Source: CFX5 sp023384495 (lineage in GTDB: Bacteria; Chloroflexota; Anaerolineae; Caldilineales; Caldilineaceae). From it: 64,000 nucleotides of DNA. Within the stretch, counting starts at the first letter, position 1. Every line of letters starts with the position of its first letter. The translations under genes and the position numbers were made by a program. The stretch spans positions 124,001-188,000 of the forward strand of contig JASNZV010000008.1 of the NCBI GenBank assembly GCA_048499455.1, written 5' to 3'. The notes under the pieces are model-generated. The model saw only the letters and a list, made by a program, of their open reading frames with translations. It made no database searches and was not told where the DNA came from. Of this stretch, positions 1-6,867 are shown one piece after another.

Positions 1-1
1 G

Positions 2-544
2 CTGCATGAAGCCGATCTGCGCACGTTTGACCTGCCCAACAAGGCGTTCGCCTTTGCCCTTTGCACCAGCAACACCCTCATGCACCTCACCACCGAGGCC
101 GAGCAACTGGCCGCGCTGCGCAACGCATACCGGGCCCTGCGCCCAGGTGGGTTGCTCTTTCTCGACCTCTTCAACCCCGACCCGGCCCGGCTGCTGGCGG
201 TCAACGGCCTTGCCGAGCTGGCTGACCAGTGGGACGACCCGGCGACCGGCGCACAAGTGCTCAAGTGGTGTGTGCGCACGGTGGACTTTGCCGACCAACT
301 TCAGGAGACGATCTTTATCTACGAGGAGATCCTGCCCGACGGCCAGTGCCGGCGGACGGCTTGCCCCTTTACGCTGCGCTTTCTCTGGCGCGGCGAGGCC
401 GAGTTGATGCTACAAATGGCAGGATTTCAGGTGGAAGAGGTGTGGGGCGACTTTGACGGCAGCCCCTACAGCAGCGCCAGCGAGCATTTGATCGTGTTGG
501 CGCGCAAAGATCGGGCGAGCAGGGGCGCTATTCCCGCGCGATGA
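2..544 (+). CDS. Class I SAM-dependent methyltransferase, C-terminal part
   Basis: The reading frame is open from the window edge, so the N-terminus with the SAM-binding glycine motif lies outside. The visible 180 residues hold the late part of a Rossmann methyltransferase: a TSNTLMHL strand-4 region, helix residues AALRNAYRALRPGG, and the strand LLFLDLFNPDP. The remainder is a beta-rich tail ending with a GDFDGSPYSSASEHLIVLA-like segment, where small-molecule methyltransferases of this class form their last antiparallel strands. The substrate cannot be told. It is convergent with the LysR gene and separated from it by a palindromic repeat that may end both transcripts. The family call is firm; a more exact name is not possible. 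Confidence 0.8.
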   Translation: MHEADLRTFDLPNKAFAFALCTSNTLMHLTTEAEQLAALRNAYRALRPGGLLFLDLFNPDPARLLAVNGLAELADQWDDPATGAQVLKWCVRTVDFADQLQETIFIYEEILPDGQCRRTACPFTLRFLWRGEAELMLQMAGFQVEEVWGDFDGSPYSSASEHLIVLARKDRASRGAIPAR

Positions 545-598
545 CCTGCGGCGCTGAAACCGTTTACGAGATGGACGCTTGACGCCATAAAGATATCG

Positions 599-726
599 GC
601 ATACAGCAGGAGCACAGAGAACACAGAGGAGACACAGAGCACGCAGAGAATTTTGTCCACAGTACGCACTATCGCTTTTCTCTCCTGTTCTCTGTGCAAT
701 CTCCGCGCTCTCTGTGTTCCGCTGTT
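599..726. repeat. Dispersed ACAGAG palindromic repeat, copy A
   Basis: About 128 bp rich in CACAGAG/CTCTGTG words. The left half (GCACAGAGAACACAGAGG type) is complementary to the right half (CTCCTGTTCTCTGTGC type), giving a long imperfect hairpin. The reverse complement closely matches a second copy at 45665-45764, which is about 28 bp shorter in the loop. It lies between two genes that converge, so it could act as a bidirectional terminator; that role is inferred. Confidence 0.8.
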
Positions 727-746
727 CGGTACCACTTTCACAGCGC

Positions 747-1667
747 TCAGAATGCCTCGACCTCATGCAGGGCGGGGAAACAGCCCTGTAAATGGCGTAG
801 CAGTGATCGGGTGACCGGCGTGAAGTAGCGCCGTTTGTCCCAAATCAGCTTCACCGTGCGCATCAGAGGTCGCCCGTCGATGGGCACAACACGCAGCACG
901 CCATAGCCCTGCTCGTCACGCACGGCATAGTCGGGCAAGATGGTCAAGCCATTGCCCTGCGCCACCGAGCGCTTGATCGACTCGACGTTGTCGAACTCAG
1001 CGCCAAGGCGAGGGTGAATCCCGCATTGCTGCAACATTTCGTCGAGCCAGATGCGCGACTGGCTGCCGGGCTGGCGCATGATAAAGGTTTGGCCATCCAG
1101 GTCGCGCAGGCTGACGCTTGGACGCGCCCAGAGCGGATGCGCCTGGCCAACAATGACAAATTGCTCGATTGGCTGCAATGGATGGACCCCCATCACCCGT
1201 TCGGTCTCCGCATCTAGCTCCCCTTCCACAATCCCAATCTCCAGCCGCCCGGCCCGCAGGTCAGCCACGATCTCGGGGGTAGTTTTGGTCTGCAACAGCA
1301 CCGTCAGCTTGGGGTAACGCTGGCGAAAGCGCTGGATCCAGTCGGGCAACAGATAGACGCCCACCCCAGGAGTAGCGCCAAGGCTTACCTGCCCGGCAGC
1401 GAGTCTCCCCACATCGGTAACGGCGTTCTCGGCTTCGGCCACCAGGGCAAAGATGCGCTGTGCATAATCGTAGAGCCGCTGGCCCGCGGGCGTCATCGTT
1501 GCCCCGCGCCGGCCGCGCACAAAGAGTTTTGCCCCCAGGGCCGCCTCCAGGTCCTGAATGTGCTGGCTCACACCGGATTGGGTCATGAGCAGGCGTTCGG
1601 CCACGGCGCTGAAGCTGCCCTGTTCCGCCACATAGACAAAGATTTCTAGTTTGTAGAGATTGATCAC
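747..1667 (-). CDS. LysR-family transcriptional regulator
   Basis: A DNA-binding transcription factor of about 306 residues, the usual LysR size. The N-terminal winged helix-turn-helix (about residues 1-60) reads YKLEIFVYVAEQGSFSAVAE then LMTQSGVSQHIQDLEAALG, the classic LysR recognition helix region. The C-terminal two-lobed effector domain follows. An upstream ATG at 1682 lies inside a perfect palindrome and has no ribosome binding site. The GTG at 1667 has GAGAGG six bases upstream, so GTG is chosen here. It is divergent from the rhodanese/persulfide dioxygenase genes, which suggests it controls them and itself in response to a sulfur or redox signal. That target assignment is inference. 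Confidence 0.93.
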   Translation of the reverse strand: MINLYKLEIFVYVAEQGSFSAVAERLLMTQSGVSQHIQDLEAALGAKLFVRGRRGATMTPAGQRLYDYAQRIFALVAEAENAVTDVGRLAAGQVSLGATPGVGVYLLPDWIQRFRQRYPKLTVLLQTKTTPEIVADLRAGRLEIGIVEGELDAETERVMGVHPLQPIEQFVIVGQAHPLWARPSVSLRDLDGQTFIMRQPGSQSRIWLDEMLQQCGIHPRLGAEFDNVESIKRSVAQGNGLTILPDYAVRDEQGYGVLRVVPIDGRPLMRTVKLIWDKRRYFTPVTRSLLRHLQGCFPALHEVEAF

Positions 1668-1680
1668 CCAAGCCTCTCTC

Positions 1681-1696
1681 ATAAGTATTTACTTAT
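1681..1696. promoter_or_regulatory. Perfect 16-bp palindrome, probable LysR operator
   Basis: ATAAGTATTTACTTAT is a perfect inverted repeat (7-bp arms, 2-bp centre) and contains the T-N11-A pattern typical of LysR-family binding sites. It sits immediately upstream of the preferred GTG start of the LysR gene and about 115 bp before the rhodanese gene, where an autoregulatory and divergent-promoter site is expected. The surrounding sequence is AT-rich compared with the window. Confidence 0.6.
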
Positions 1697-1810
1697 AGAT
1701 AGTATAAGCGAAGCGGGGGAACGCGTGCAAAGATTCCCTGCTACACTGGGCGCTATACGCCAAACTCAGGGATTACCCTGGCTTCGGAAGAAGCCATTGT
1801 GGAGAGGAAC

Positions 1811-2215
1811 ATGCGGATGTTGACTGGATTATTGGCTGTCGCCATTTTGGCTGGTCTGGTGCTCTTTTTACTCTTTGTTCCCAAAAAGGATGCGATGAAC
1901 ACACCCCAACAGAGCCTGAGCCCCGCTCAATATCAGGCGGAGTTTGTCAGCGGCGCTCAACCCCATCTCTTGCTCGACGTGCGCACCCACGAGGAGTTTG
2001 CCGGCGGGCATCTGCTGGGCGCCGTCAACATTTCGTTGCAGGCCCTGCCACAACGGCTGGCCGAGGTGCCGCACGACCGCCCCGTAGTGATCTACTGTCG
2101 CAGCGGCAATCGCAGCAAACAGGCCTCGCACCTACTCGCCGCAGCCGGGTATGACCAGCTCTATGACCTGGGCGGCATCATCGAATGGCAGGCGCAAGGA
2201 TTGCCCGTGCATTAA
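1811..2215 (+). CDS. Membrane-anchored single-domain rhodanese
   Basis: A 134-residue sulfurtransferase-like protein. Residues 3-23 form one hydrophobic helix (LLAVAILAGLVLFLLF) followed by lysines, so the catalytic domain is probably tethered to the membrane with the domain outside. The rhodanese domain has the LLDVRTHEEFAGGHLLGAVN strand and the active-site loop CRSGNRSK with Cys96 as the persulfide-carrying residue. GGAGAGG precedes two close ATG codons at 1811 and 1817; either may be used. It is first in the sulfur gene run, with the persulfide dioxygenase 69 bp downstream, so it likely supplies or accepts sulfane sulfur at the cell surface. Function is family-based. Confidence 0.88.
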   Translation: MRMLTGLLAVAILAGLVLFLLFVPKKDAMNTPQQSLSPAQYQAEFVSGAQPHLLLDVRTHEEFAGGHLLGAVNISLQALPQRLAEVPHDRPVVIYCRSGNRSKQASHLLAAAGYDQLYDLGGIIEWQAQGLPVH

Positions 2216-2269
2216 ACCCATGCATTTGACCCTTGCATTTGACCCTTGCATTTGACCCTTGCATTGAAT
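2208..2269 (+). repeat. 13-bp tandem repeat in front of the cstB-like start
   Basis: Three exact copies of TGCATTTGACCCT (2221-2259) are followed by a partial copy. A degenerate unit at 2208-2220 (TGCATTAAACCCA) overlaps the rhodanese stop codon. The array ends right at the ribosome binding site AAGGAG of the next gene, so it forms most of the short intergenic leader. Two other genes in this window carry 13-bp triplicates in the same place. Confidence 0.95.
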
Positions 2270-2284
2270 AAGGAGAGCGACCAT

Positions 2285-3685
2285 ATGATACTTCGGTACT
2301 TCTATGACGATAACTTAGCGCAGGCCTCCTATCTGGTGGGGTGCGCCAAAACCGGTGAGGCGGTGGTGGTGGACCCCATGCGCAACATAGCCCCCTATCT
2401 CGAAATGGCCGCCCGTGAGGGGCTGCGCATCACCCACGTGACCGAAACCCACATCCACGCCGATTTTGTGAGCGGCAGCCGCGAACTGGTCGACGCCACC
2501 GGCGCCACGCTCTACCTGAGCGACATGGGTGACGCCGACTGGAAATATGGCTATGCGAATGAACCCAACGTTGTGCTGGTGCGCGAAGGGGATCGGTGGA
2601 TGGTGGGCAACGTCCGGCTGGAGGTGCTCCACACACCGGGCCACACCCCCGAACATATTGCGTTCCTGCTCACCGATACAGCCGCCTCAGAGCAGCCAAT
2701 GGGCGTTTTCACCGGCGACTTTCTCTTTGCCGGCGATGTGGGGCGACCTGACTTGCTGGAAGAGGCCGCCGGCCTCACCGGCACCAAAGAGCCCGGCGCG
2801 CGCCGGCAATTCCAATCGGTTCAGCGCTTCAAGCAGTTGCCCGATTACTTGCAGATCTGGCCTGGGCACGGCGCGGGCAGCGCGTGTGGCAAGGCGTTGG
2901 GCGCCGTCCCCTCGACGACGCTTGGCTACGAGAAGCTCATCAACCCGGCGTTCCAGTTTGCCGACGAAGAAGCCTTTGTGCGCTGGCTGCTGGCCGACCA
3001 GCCCGAAGCGCCGCGCTATTTTGCCCAGATGAAGCGGGTCAACAAGATTGGGCCGGAACTGGTGCGCCATCTGTTGCCCCCTAAGCAGCTCACCGCCCGC
3101 GACCTGGCGCGTGTGCTGGACGAGGGCGAACTGGTTGTGGACCTGCGCCCGGCGCATCTCTATGCCCAGCGACACCTGCCCGGCGCGCTCAATATCCCGG
3201 CCACCAACCGCACCTTTTCAACCTATATTGGCTGGTGGGTGGACTATGCTCGCCCGCTCTATTTTATTGCGCCATCGCTTGATGAGGTGGATGAGATTGT
3301 GCAGGCGCTGCGCGCGATTGGCATCGACAATGTGCCCGGCTATTTTGGGCCAGAGAGTGTGAAGAACGCACGCGGCGGCCTCTCCACCATCAGCGCGCAG
3401 GCCCTGGCCGAGCGGTTGCCGCGCAATGGGTTGATCGTGCTGGACGTGCGCGGGCGCACCGAATATGCCGATGGGCATATTGCCGGCGCCCGTAACATCC
3501 CGCTCGGCCATTTGCCACAGCGGTTGGCCGAAGTGCCGCGCGACCGCACCATTGTGACCCAGTGCGCCACCGGCTATCGCTCGCAAATTGCGGCCAGCGT
3601 GTTGCAGGCCCACGGCTATCATGACGTGCTCAGCCTCAACGACAGCATCGAGCAATGGTCGAGGTTGCTGCCCGTGGAAAAGTGA
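2285..3685 (+). CDS. cstB: Persulfide dioxygenase-rhodanese fusion (CstB-like)
   Basis: A 466-residue three-domain enzyme with the same order as staphylococcal CstB: a metallo-beta-lactamase-fold persulfide dioxygenase (about 1-235), a rhodanese-like domain lacking the active Cys (about 255-355), and an active rhodanese (about 370-465). The dioxygenase shows the ETHE1-type motif THIHADF (His56, His58, Asp60) and likely Fe ligands His120 (HTPGHTPEH) and Asp145 (TGDFLF). The last domain has the loop QCATGYRS with Cys427. Family members oxidise glutathione, CoA or bacillithiol persulfide to sulfite and can yield thiosulfate. The ATG at 2285 has AAGGAGAG at good spacing, whereas an earlier start would lie inside the 13-bp repeat. 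The gene symbol is by domain-order analogy. Confidence 0.9.
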   Translation: MILRYFYDDNLAQASYLVGCAKTGEAVVVDPMRNIAPYLEMAAREGLRITHVTETHIHADFVSGSRELVDATGATLYLSDMGDADWKYGYANEPNVVLVREGDRWMVGNVRLEVLHTPGHTPEHIAFLLTDTAASEQPMGVFTGDFLFAGDVGRPDLLEEAAGLTGTKEPGARRQFQSVQRFKQLPDYLQIWPGHGAGSACGKALGAVPSTTLGYEKLINPAFQFADEEAFVRWLLADQPEAPRYFAQMKRVNKIGPELVRHLLPPKQLTARDLARVLDEGELVVDLRPAHLYAQRHLPGALNIPATNRTFSTYIGWWVDYARPLYFIAPSLDEVDEIVQALRAIGIDNVPGYFGPESVKNARGGLSTISAQALAERLPRNGLIVLDVRGRTEYADGHIAGARNIPLGHLPQRLAEVPRDRTIVTQCATGYRSQIAASVLQAHGYHDVLSLNDSIEQWSRLLPVEK

Positions 3686-3711
3686 TTGGGTGGAGCCCTG
3701 GCAGCGTGACA

Positions 3712-3739
3712 GCGCGCCCCACGATTCCACGGGGCGCGC
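3712..3739. terminator. Strong GC hairpin between dioxygenase and permease
   Basis: GCGCGCCCC and GGGGCGCGC form a perfect 9-bp stem around a 10-base loop, 26 bases after the cstB-like stop. There is no U-tract, so it may be a partial terminator, a stabilising 3-prime end or a processing site that lets the permease be expressed at a different level. Confidence 0.5.
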
Positions 3740-3789
3740 GTCGCACCGGCCACGCATCGTGATAGCGACCCACACAAGGACACCAGACA

Positions 3790-4989
3790 ATGTTTGCCAT
3801 TCTTGTCGATCTCATCCTCGGCTTTTCCATCGGTCTCACCCTGGGCTTTTTGGGTGGCGGCGGCTCGATCCTCACCGTACCGGTGTTGGTCTATATCGTC
3901 GGACTCAGCCCCCAGGCAGCGGTGACGGCGTCACTCATGATCGTGGGCGCCAATGCCAGCATCGGCGCATTCTTTCATCGGTCACAGGGGACGCTCAACT
4001 GGCGCGTGGCGCTGCTCTTTGGCGGCGTGGGGATGGCCGCGGCCTACCTCTCGTCTGGCCTGTCGCGGCTGGTGACGCCGAATGTGCTCATGATCCTCTT
4101 TGCCCTCCTCATGCTCGTGGTGGGGCTGTGGATGCTCTTGAACAAGACGCCTGCCAATGCCGCTCATGCAGACCGGGGCTGGCCGGTGACGGCGCTGAGC
4201 GGCGCCGGCGTCGGCGTCTTGACCGGCTTTTTGGGCGTAGGGGGCGGCTTCTTGATCGTGCCCGCGCTGGTGATGTTTGTGGGGTTGCCCATCCGACAGG
4301 CCGTGGGAACCTCGCTCGTGGTGATCGCCATGAACAGCCTGGCCGGCGTGCTCGGCCATCTGAGCGGCGAGCCGGTCAATCTCACGATCGTGGGTATCTT
4401 CGTGGTCGCCGGGCTGTTGGGTAGCCTGGTGGGCGCCCGGCTTGCCCGCATTATCAAGCCCGAACAGTTGCGGGCGAGCTTTGCCGGGTTTGTGATTCTG
4501 TTGGCGCTCTTTTTGCTCTATGACAATCTACACAAATTGGGATTCGGAGGATTTTCTGTGAGTGGATTTGGTTTGGATGCTGCGTTGCTGGGGGGTGTGT
4601 TGATCGGCGCTTCCGCCACCTTGTTGCTCGCCTTCACCGGGCGGATCGCCGGCATCAGCGGGTTGGTTGCCGGGGCGATCATGGAGCCCAGCCGGCGCAT
4701 GAACTGGCGCTGGCTCTTCTTGCTCGGCCTGCCGCTGGGCGCGGGGATCTATGAATGGTGGCTGGCCCCCACACCCACAGCGCTGACCGAATTTGCGCCG
4801 CTGGCGATGGTGGTCGGTGGGCTGCTAGTGGGCTTCGGCACACGCATGGGCAATGGCTGCACCAGTGGTCACGGCGTCTGTGGCCTGGGTCGCCTCTCGG
4901 TGCGCTCGGTGGTGGCCGTGCTCACCTTTCTTGGGGCGGGCATTGTCACGGTCTATGTCATTCGCCACCTCTTGGGGTTTGCCCTGTAA
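3790..4989 (+). CDS. TauE/SafE-YeeE/YedE fusion permease
   Basis: A 399-residue polytopic membrane protein joining two transporter types. Residues 1-245 are a TauE/SafE (sulfite exporter-like) domain with the duplicated glycine motif LGFLGGGGSILTVP and LTGFLGVGGGFLIVPAL. Residues 257-399 are a YeeE/YedE domain with GRIAGISGL and GFGTRMGNGCTSGHGVCGL, whose conserved Cys residues in the related thiosulfate transporter TsuA handle thiosulfate. The substrates are therefore probably sulfite or thiosulfate, fitting the dioxygenase upstream. At the junction a complete ribosome binding site and GTG remain in frame (4545-4560), as if two genes had been joined by loss of a stop codon. Transport direction is not evident from sequence. 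Confidence 0.9.
   Translation: MFAILVDLILGFSIGLTLGFLGGGGSILTVPVLVYIVGLSPQAAVTASLMIVGANASIGAFFHRSQGTLNWRVALLFGGVGMAAAYLSSGLSRLVTPNVLMILFALLMLVVGLWMLLNKTPANAAHADRGWPVTALSGAGVGVLTGFLGVGGGFLIVPALVMFVGLPIRQAVGTSLVVIAMNSLAGVLGHLSGEPVNLTIVGIFVVAGLLGSLVGARLARIIKPEQLRASFAGFVILLALFLLYDNLHKLGFGGFSVSGFGLDAALLGGVLIGASATLLLAFTGRIAGISGLVAGAIMEPSRRMNWRWLFLLGLPLGAGIYEWWLAPTPTALTEFAPLAMVVGGLLVGFGTRMGNGCTSGHGVCGLGRLSVRSVVAVLTFLGAGIVTVYVIRHLLGFAL
4545..4560 (+). promoter_or_regulatory. Internal ribosome binding site and GTG at the fusion joint
   Basis: CGGAGG followed by seven bases and GTG lies exactly where the TauE domain ends and the YeeE domain begins, in the same frame. It could permit separate synthesis of the 142-residue YeeE half as well as the full fusion. 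The encoded linker reads GFGGFSVSGFG, a flexible join. Confidence 0.6.
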
Positions 4990-5012
4990 TAACCTGTTCA
5001 GGAAACGATGCT

Positions 5013-5513
5013 ATGCACATGAAACAGAATCTCGCAGCACTGGCCACGGGCGTGCTCTTTGGCCTCGGACTCGCCCTGGCGCAGATGATCGACCGCAACC
5101 GCGTGCTCAACTTCCTCGATATCTTCGGTGCGTGGGACCCGACGCTGCTCGCCGTGTTGGGTGGCGCCGTCACGGTGACGCTGATCACCTTCCGCATCGT
5201 GCTGCGCTGGCGCCGCCCGTTGGCCGCGCCGGCATTCGCCACCCCGACGCAGCAACGCGTGGATGGATCGCTGGTAATGGGGTCAGCCCTCTTTGGCATC
5301 GGCTGGGGCATTAGTGGCTACTGCCCAGGGCCGGGCATTGCCGCGCTGGTTGTGGATTGGCAAAATCCCCTCCTCTTTGTGACCGCATTTGTCGGTGGTC
5401 TCCTGCTGCACCAATGGTGGGAGCAGAGAGCCGCGCCATGGCTCCGCGCCGGTTCGCTTGCAGAAACCGGCAATGCGCCCGCAGCCAGCTCGTCCTCTGG
5501 GGGATGCGGATAA
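5013..5513 (+). CDS. YeeE/YedE-family membrane protein, second half, with GGCG tail
   Basis: A 166-residue membrane protein of the DUF6691/YeeE type. It has hydrophobic helices around residues 8-22, 40-60 and 85-130 and the family signature GWGISGYCPGPG with its conserved Cys. In related systems the YeeE domain is split into two short genes; here this one follows the fused copy by 23 bp. Start ATG 5013 has AGGA about eight bases upstream. The last residues are SSSSGGCG followed by stop, a short flexible tail with a near-terminal Cys that resembles the sulfur-carrying C-terminal arm of SoxY. It likely works with the fusion permease in thiosulfate or persulfide transport; the tail function is inference. 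Confidence 0.82.
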   Translation: MHMKQNLAALATGVLFGLGLALAQMIDRNRVLNFLDIFGAWDPTLLAVLGGAVTVTLITFRIVLRWRRPLAAPAFATPTQQRVDGSLVMGSALFGIGWGISGYCPGPGIAALVVDWQNPLLFVTAFVGGLLLHQWWEQRAAPWLRAGSLAETGNAPAASSSSGGCG

Positions 5514-5523
5514 CAATCCGTGG

Positions 5524-5546
5524 CGGGCGACCGCTGTGGTCGCCCG
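5524..5546. terminator. Perfect hairpin after the sulfur genes
   Basis: CGGGCGACC-GCTGT-GGTCGCCCG gives a 9-bp perfect stem with a 5-base loop, 11 bases after the YeeE-like stop. There is no U-run. Short GGCGACC palindromes of this type are common dispersed elements, so it may be both a repeat and the end of the sulfur transcript. Confidence 0.55.
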
Positions 5547-5716
5547 TACAGCCATGCGCAAAGGCCGCACTCCGTACTTGACGAACACGGTCCCCGAACC
5601 GTAATAGACTCCCTGCCCACCTTCTCCACAGTTTGACAAGCGCACGCGTCGCCCGTAGACTACGCGTATGCACTCCACCAACGCCGCTTCAACCTCACAC
5701 GCTAGAAAGAAAAGCC

Positions 5717-6745
5717 GTGACAAACCTGATTGTGATCCACGCCAACTTTGAAGCCCACTGGCCCTTTGTCGCCGAACGCTGCGTCCAACGCTGGCAGAAG
5801 CAGGGCGAAACCACGTTGGTCCGCCTGGCGCGCGACGACGCGCGCGCACTGGGCGATGTCGCGCCCACCCCCCACGCAGTCACGCGCCTGCTCTGCTTGG
5901 GCGTCCCCGCGACAGAAGCTTGTATCGAACGCTTCAGCGGGCTGCGCGAGGCGGCCTTCGCCACGGCTTATGGCCCAGCGACGCTATCGCAACCCGCCAT
6001 CGAGCAGATGGAGCGCCGCGGGGTCAAGCGTTACCAGCAGCGCAGCGAAGGCTTTTGGGGGCAATCGGTGGCCGAGTTTGCCCTGGCGCTGACCCTCTGC
6101 GCCCTGCGCCAGCTCCCGCAGAATTACCATGCCATGCTCACATCACACGAGGCGTGGCGGCGCTACGGGGCCGACCGCAACCAGGGGCCGGGCACACGGG
6201 GCGCGCAATTCAGCGACGACACACGCTTCACCCACGGCACAATTGCGGGCAAACGGGTGCGCGTCGTCGGGGCCGGCAACATCGGCAGCCGTTACGCCAG
6301 CTTTGTCCACATGCTGGGGGCCGACGTGGCCGCCTGGGACCCCTATGCGCCCGAACCGGGTTTTCACCGGGCCGGTTCGCGGCGGGTGCATCACCTGCCC
6401 GAGCTGGTGAAAGACGCCGACATCTTTGCGCCCATGCTGCCGCTCACGGAGGAGACGCGCGGGTTGGTCACTGCTGAGCTGATCGACGCGCTGCCGCGTG
6501 GCTGCCTGGTGGTGCTGGCGACGCGGGCGCTAATCTGCGACATGGGAGCCATTCGCCGGCGCGTGTTGGCCGATGAAATGGCGCTGGCCGCCGATGTCTT
6601 TGACGTAGAGCCATTGCCGTTGGATGACCCGCTGATCGGGCGACACAACATCGTCCACACGCCGCACCTGGCCGGGCGCACGCGCGATGCAAACTACAAA
6701 TGGGCCGACGATCTGTTAGACCGGTTCGAGCCGGTTGTGGGATAA
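5717..6745 (+). CDS. D-isomer-specific 2-hydroxyacid dehydrogenase family protein
   Basis: A 342-residue NAD(P)-dependent oxidoreductase. The Rossmann domain has VVGAGNIGSRYA (GxGxxG) followed by the acidic WDPYAPE at the end of the second strand, favouring NAD. The family catalytic trio appears as Arg in LVVLATRALI, Glu in DVFDVEPLP and His in HTPHLAGRT. The start is taken at GTG 5717, preceded by AGAAAG, because the family fold begins with the strand NLIVIHANF and no better start is nearby. It stands alone, downstream of the sulfur operon hairpin. The substrate is unknown; phosphoglycerate-type and glyoxylate-type members cannot be told apart here. Confidence 0.88.
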   Translation: MTNLIVIHANFEAHWPFVAERCVQRWQKQGETTLVRLARDDARALGDVAPTPHAVTRLLCLGVPATEACIERFSGLREAAFATAYGPATLSQPAIEQMERRGVKRYQQRSEGFWGQSVAEFALALTLCALRQLPQNYHAMLTSHEAWRRYGADRNQGPGTRGAQFSDDTRFTHGTIAGKRVRVVGAGNIGSRYASFVHMLGADVAAWDPYAPEPGFHRAGSRRVHHLPELVKDADIFAPMLPLTEETRGLVTAELIDALPRGCLVVLATRALICDMGAIRRRVLADEMALAADVFDVEPLPLDDPLIGRHNIVHTPHLAGRTRDANYKWADDLLDRFEPVVG

Positions 6746-6756
6746 TGAACAGGGGA

Positions 6757-6841
6757 GATTTGTAGAGATCGGAGGGGATTTGAAGAAACTGTTATACGGG
6801 CACGAATCTCCCCAAGTCTCTCCAATCTCCTCAAATCCCTT
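6757..6841. repeat. Imperfect inverted repeat of GGAGATT words
   Basis: The spacer between the dehydrogenase and the aldo/keto reductase has a G-rich left arm (GGGGAGATTTG, GGAGGGGATTTG) and a C-rich right arm (AATCTCCCC, AATCTCCTCAAATCCC). The arms can pair with small bulges into a long hairpin ending in TTTTCT. It may terminate the upstream gene or be a dispersed repeat; no second copy was seen. Confidence 0.45.
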
Positions 6842-6867
6842 TTCTAAAATGACATGAGGAGCAAAAA

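Noticed and set aside
410..766. Minus-strand frames through the ACAGAG repeat
   Set aside because: They translate the palindromic repeat (Leu/Cys/Val-rich low complexity) and have no conserved features.
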